Assembly (NCBI RefSeq): GCF_023016045.1
Contig: NZ_JALKAP010000005.1
Coordinates: 124,001 to 188,000 of the forward strand
DNA length: 64,000 nt
Source of the DNA: Marinobacter sp. S6332
GTDB taxonomy: Bacteria; Pseudomonadota; Gammaproteobacteria; Pseudomonadales; Oleiphilaceae
Reading direction: 5' to 3'
The translations under genes were made by a program, and so were the position numbers. Shown piece after piece: positions 62,384 to 64,000 of the stretch (within the stretch, counting starts at the first letter, position 1; every line of letters starts with the position of its first letter). A model generated the notes under the pieces. That model saw only the letters and a list, made by a program, of their open reading frames with translations, had not been told where the DNA came from and searched no databases.

Positions 62384-63583
62384 TTGTTCGACGTTGCACT
62401 TTTTTCCGTGCCCATTATGGCAGCTGTTGTGGGTTGGTTTACCAACTGGCTGGCTATACAGATGTCTTTCTACCCGGTTCAGTTCATCGGCATTGGTGCT
62501 GTTGGTTGGCAAGGGGTGATCCCCCGTAAATCGGAAAAAATGGCCCATATCTGCATCGACCGAACGCTCCGTCACTTCGGTGACCTAAATGCCGTTTACC
62601 AAAAGCTTGAGCCCCAGCGCATCGTTGAGCAGGTCATTTCTCAGGTGACGCCTCGATTGGACGAATACATTGATGAGGTGATGTACGAAATCCAGCCGGT
62701 ACTTTGGGATAATCTGCCCTTATTTTTACGCAGGCGAATCTATCAGTGGGCGAGGGAGCAACTGCCTGCTCGGGTTGAGGGTCTGGTTGATGATTTTGGT
62801 GATGACCTTGACGAACTGGTTGATCTGAAAGCACTACTAAGCCGAGAGTTGCAACAACACCCCGATCTTATGAATCGTATATTCAAGCAAGCGGGCTCTG
62901 TTGAACTTAGGTCCGTTATTAATCGCGGAGCAATCATCGGCGGAATTCTCGGATGTGCCCTTGCGCCAGCCTGGACGGTTTATCCTATGCCTTGGGTCTT
63001 GCCGATTGGCGGCTTCGTCATCGGTTTTGTTACCAATTGGCTTGCGATAAATCTGATTTTTGCACCGCTGAAGCCCCGCCGAGTCTTATTCTGGAAAGTT
63101 CAGGGGTTGTTTTTGCGCCGCCAGCCGGAAATCAGCGAAATCTGGGCAAAATTGGTGGCAGAAGAGTTGATCACCGTGGAGAAAGTGGCGGATGCTATGA
63201 TAAACGGCGGCCGAGGGGATCGAACTCGAGCGATCATACAAAAACACCTGAGACCCTTGCTAGATAACTCTTTGTTGGTGAAGCTCAGCGCTCAGGTAAC
63301 CGTAGGGATGAGTGGCTACACCGAACTGAAGAAAGCCATGAATCAACAGGCACTTCTGGCAACTCAAGATGTATTCAGCGACCCTTCCTTTAACAAGGAG
63401 CGAGCGCCAGTTGTTGCTAATGTGTTGGCTGGGCAAATGAAAGCGCTACAGCCCGAAGAGTTTCAGGACATACTCCGCCCCGCATTTCGGGAGGAGGAAA
63501 TACAGCTCATGTTTGTAGGTGGCTTATTCGGGGCGATGGCGGGAGCTATTCAGGTTTTTGCTCTAACGTATCTTTCGTTTTAG
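62384..63583 (+). CDS. DUF445 family membrane protein
   Basis: A 399-residue protein of the DUF445/YheB family, uncharacterised. An N-terminal helix with GWFTNWLAIQMSFYP is repeated in the middle as GFVTNWLAINLIFAPLKP (near residue 215), which points to an internal duplication. A third helix ends the protein (GLFGAMAGAIQVFALTYLSF). The start is TTG 62384, preceded by GGGG. A small membrane protein gene follows. Confidence 0.87.
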   Translation: MFDVALFSVPIMAAVVGWFTNWLAIQMSFYPVQFIGIGAVGWQGVIPRKSEKMAHICIDRTLRHFGDLNAVYQKLEPQRIVEQVISQVTPRLDEYIDEVMYEIQPVLWDNLPLFLRRRIYQWAREQLPARVEGLVDDFGDDLDELVDLKALLSRELQQHPDLMNRIFKQAGSVELRSVINRGAIIGGILGCALAPAWTVYPMPWVLPIGGFVIGFVTNWLAINLIFAPLKPRRVLFWKVQGLFLRRQPEISEIWAKLVAEELITVEKVADAMINGGRGDRTRAIIQKHLRPLLDNSLLVKLSAQVTVGMSGYTELKKAMNQQALLATQDVFSDPSFNKERAPVVANVLAGQMKALQPEEFQDILRPAFREEEIQLMFVGGLFGAMAGAIQVFALTYLSF

Positions 63584-63616
63584 CTGCTCCATATTTACAA
63601 GAAGGAGGGTGCGTCT

Positions 63617-63994
63617 ATGCCAGCTTGGGCACTGCTTGTTTTGCAGTTTATTGTTACGGCTGCTGCTGTATTGGCGGTTTTGACGGGTTTCTGGGCGCTC
63701 GTTATTCGGCCATATCTAGATCGGAAAGTAGCGGAGCTGGTCGCTGTCTCCGAAGAGATCGAGCCTCGGGTGGCGCGCGGCGTAAAAGCAGGCGTTGCAG
63801 ATACCTTGCGAGAGTTACCAGAAAACGCCTGGGACGGCACAGTGAAAGAATCTACCCGGCAATTCCTCAAATTTGGATCGGGTATCTTCGAGAATGGGCT
63901 TAGTAGCTTGCTTGGCAGTGCTGCCGATCTGGAACGGCGCAGACAGCAAGAGCGTGGGTCAACCGCGAACGGTGAAGAGGTAATGCCGAAGTAA
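63617..63994 (+). CDS. small membrane protein of unknown function
   Basis: A 125-residue protein with one N-terminal helix (ALLVLQFIVTAAAVLAVLTGFWALVI) and a hydrophilic C-terminal part rich in Glu and Arg, probably cytoplasmic. AAGGAGGG stands upstream of the ATG at a good distance, so translation is well supported. I do not recognise the family. It follows the DUF445 gene by 33 bases and could be its partner. Confidence 0.7.
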   Translation: MPAWALLVLQFIVTAAAVLAVLTGFWALVIRPYLDRKVAELVAVSEEIEPRVARGVKAGVADTLRELPENAWDGTVKESTRQFLKFGSGIFENGLSSLLGSAADLERRRQQERGSTANGEEVMPK

Positions 63995-64000
63995 CTGTGT

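Overview
The window reads as chromosomal core DNA of a marine gammaproteobacterium close to Marinobacter. This rests on protein families and gene order. Blocks trpF-trpB-trpA-accD-folC-dedD-cvpA-purF-metZ, leuCD-leuB-asd-fimV-truA, ftsK-lolA-rarA-serS-SUMT and fabI-yej-mltD-gloB-methyltransferase-rnhA-dnaQ-fimL match what I remember of Pseudomonas aeruginosa, but are joined differently. GC looks to be in the low-to-mid 50s by eye. I see no transposase, integrase, phage gene, CRISPR array, tRNA or rRNA.

Layout. 1-8652 (+): 5'-truncated transglutaminase tgpA, holB, a short PilZ protein, an alpha/beta hydrolase, a DUF4892 protein, a patatin-like phospholipase, prmB and aroC. 8653-8827: a large structured repeat. 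8828-9736 (-): a LysR regulator divergent from leuC. 9915-14426 (+): leuC, leuD, leuB and asd, closed by a terminator. 14748-18056: fimV with its own terminator. 18165-35150 (+): truA, trpF, trpB, trpA, accD, folC, dedD, cvpA, purF, metZ, ftsK, lolA, rarA, serS and a uroporphyrinogen-III methyltransferase. 35154-36221 (-): a DAHP synthase. 36395-38663 (+): a DUF1631 protein and a second PilZ protein. 38745-47873 (-): gloB, mltD, yejA, yejB, yejE, yejF and fabI in transcription order. 47998-51872 (+): methyltransferase, rnhA, dnaQ and fimL. 51963-52277 (-): an SCP2-type protein. 52506-54591 (+): sohB and acuI. 54592-54737: a second copy of the structured repeat. 54738-56889 (-): cysI and a DUF934 gene. 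57144-57248 (+): a 34-residue membrane protein. 57252-61220 (-): metH and a DUF2970 gene. 61462-63994 (+): nfuA, a DUF445 protein and a small membrane protein.

Function. Most genes are housekeeping: leucine, tryptophan, chorismate, methionine, lysine/threonine, purine, folate, fatty-acid, sulfite and siroheme metabolism, plus replication and repair (holB, rnhA, dnaQ, rarA), chromosome segregation (ftsK), lipoprotein export (lolA) and cell-wall turnover (mltD). A second theme is type IV pilus and c-di-GMP or cAMP signalling: fimV, fimL and two PilZ proteins.

The most unusual signals are not protein-coding. (1) Two about 110-nt elements at 8674-8784 and 54607-54719 share a core but have unrelated, internally complementary long arms; both lie between convergent genes. 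(2) Each sits inside a local strand-composition domain that ignores gene direction, G+T-rich on the plus strand around the first and A+C-rich around the second. (3) A 22-bp unit holding the ribosome-binding site and start codon of trpB is present in three tandem copies. (4) An 11-bp perfect inverted repeat lies between metH and nfuA. (5) The 34-residue membrane protein gene has a strong ribosome-binding site. I did not find a clearly new multi-gene system.
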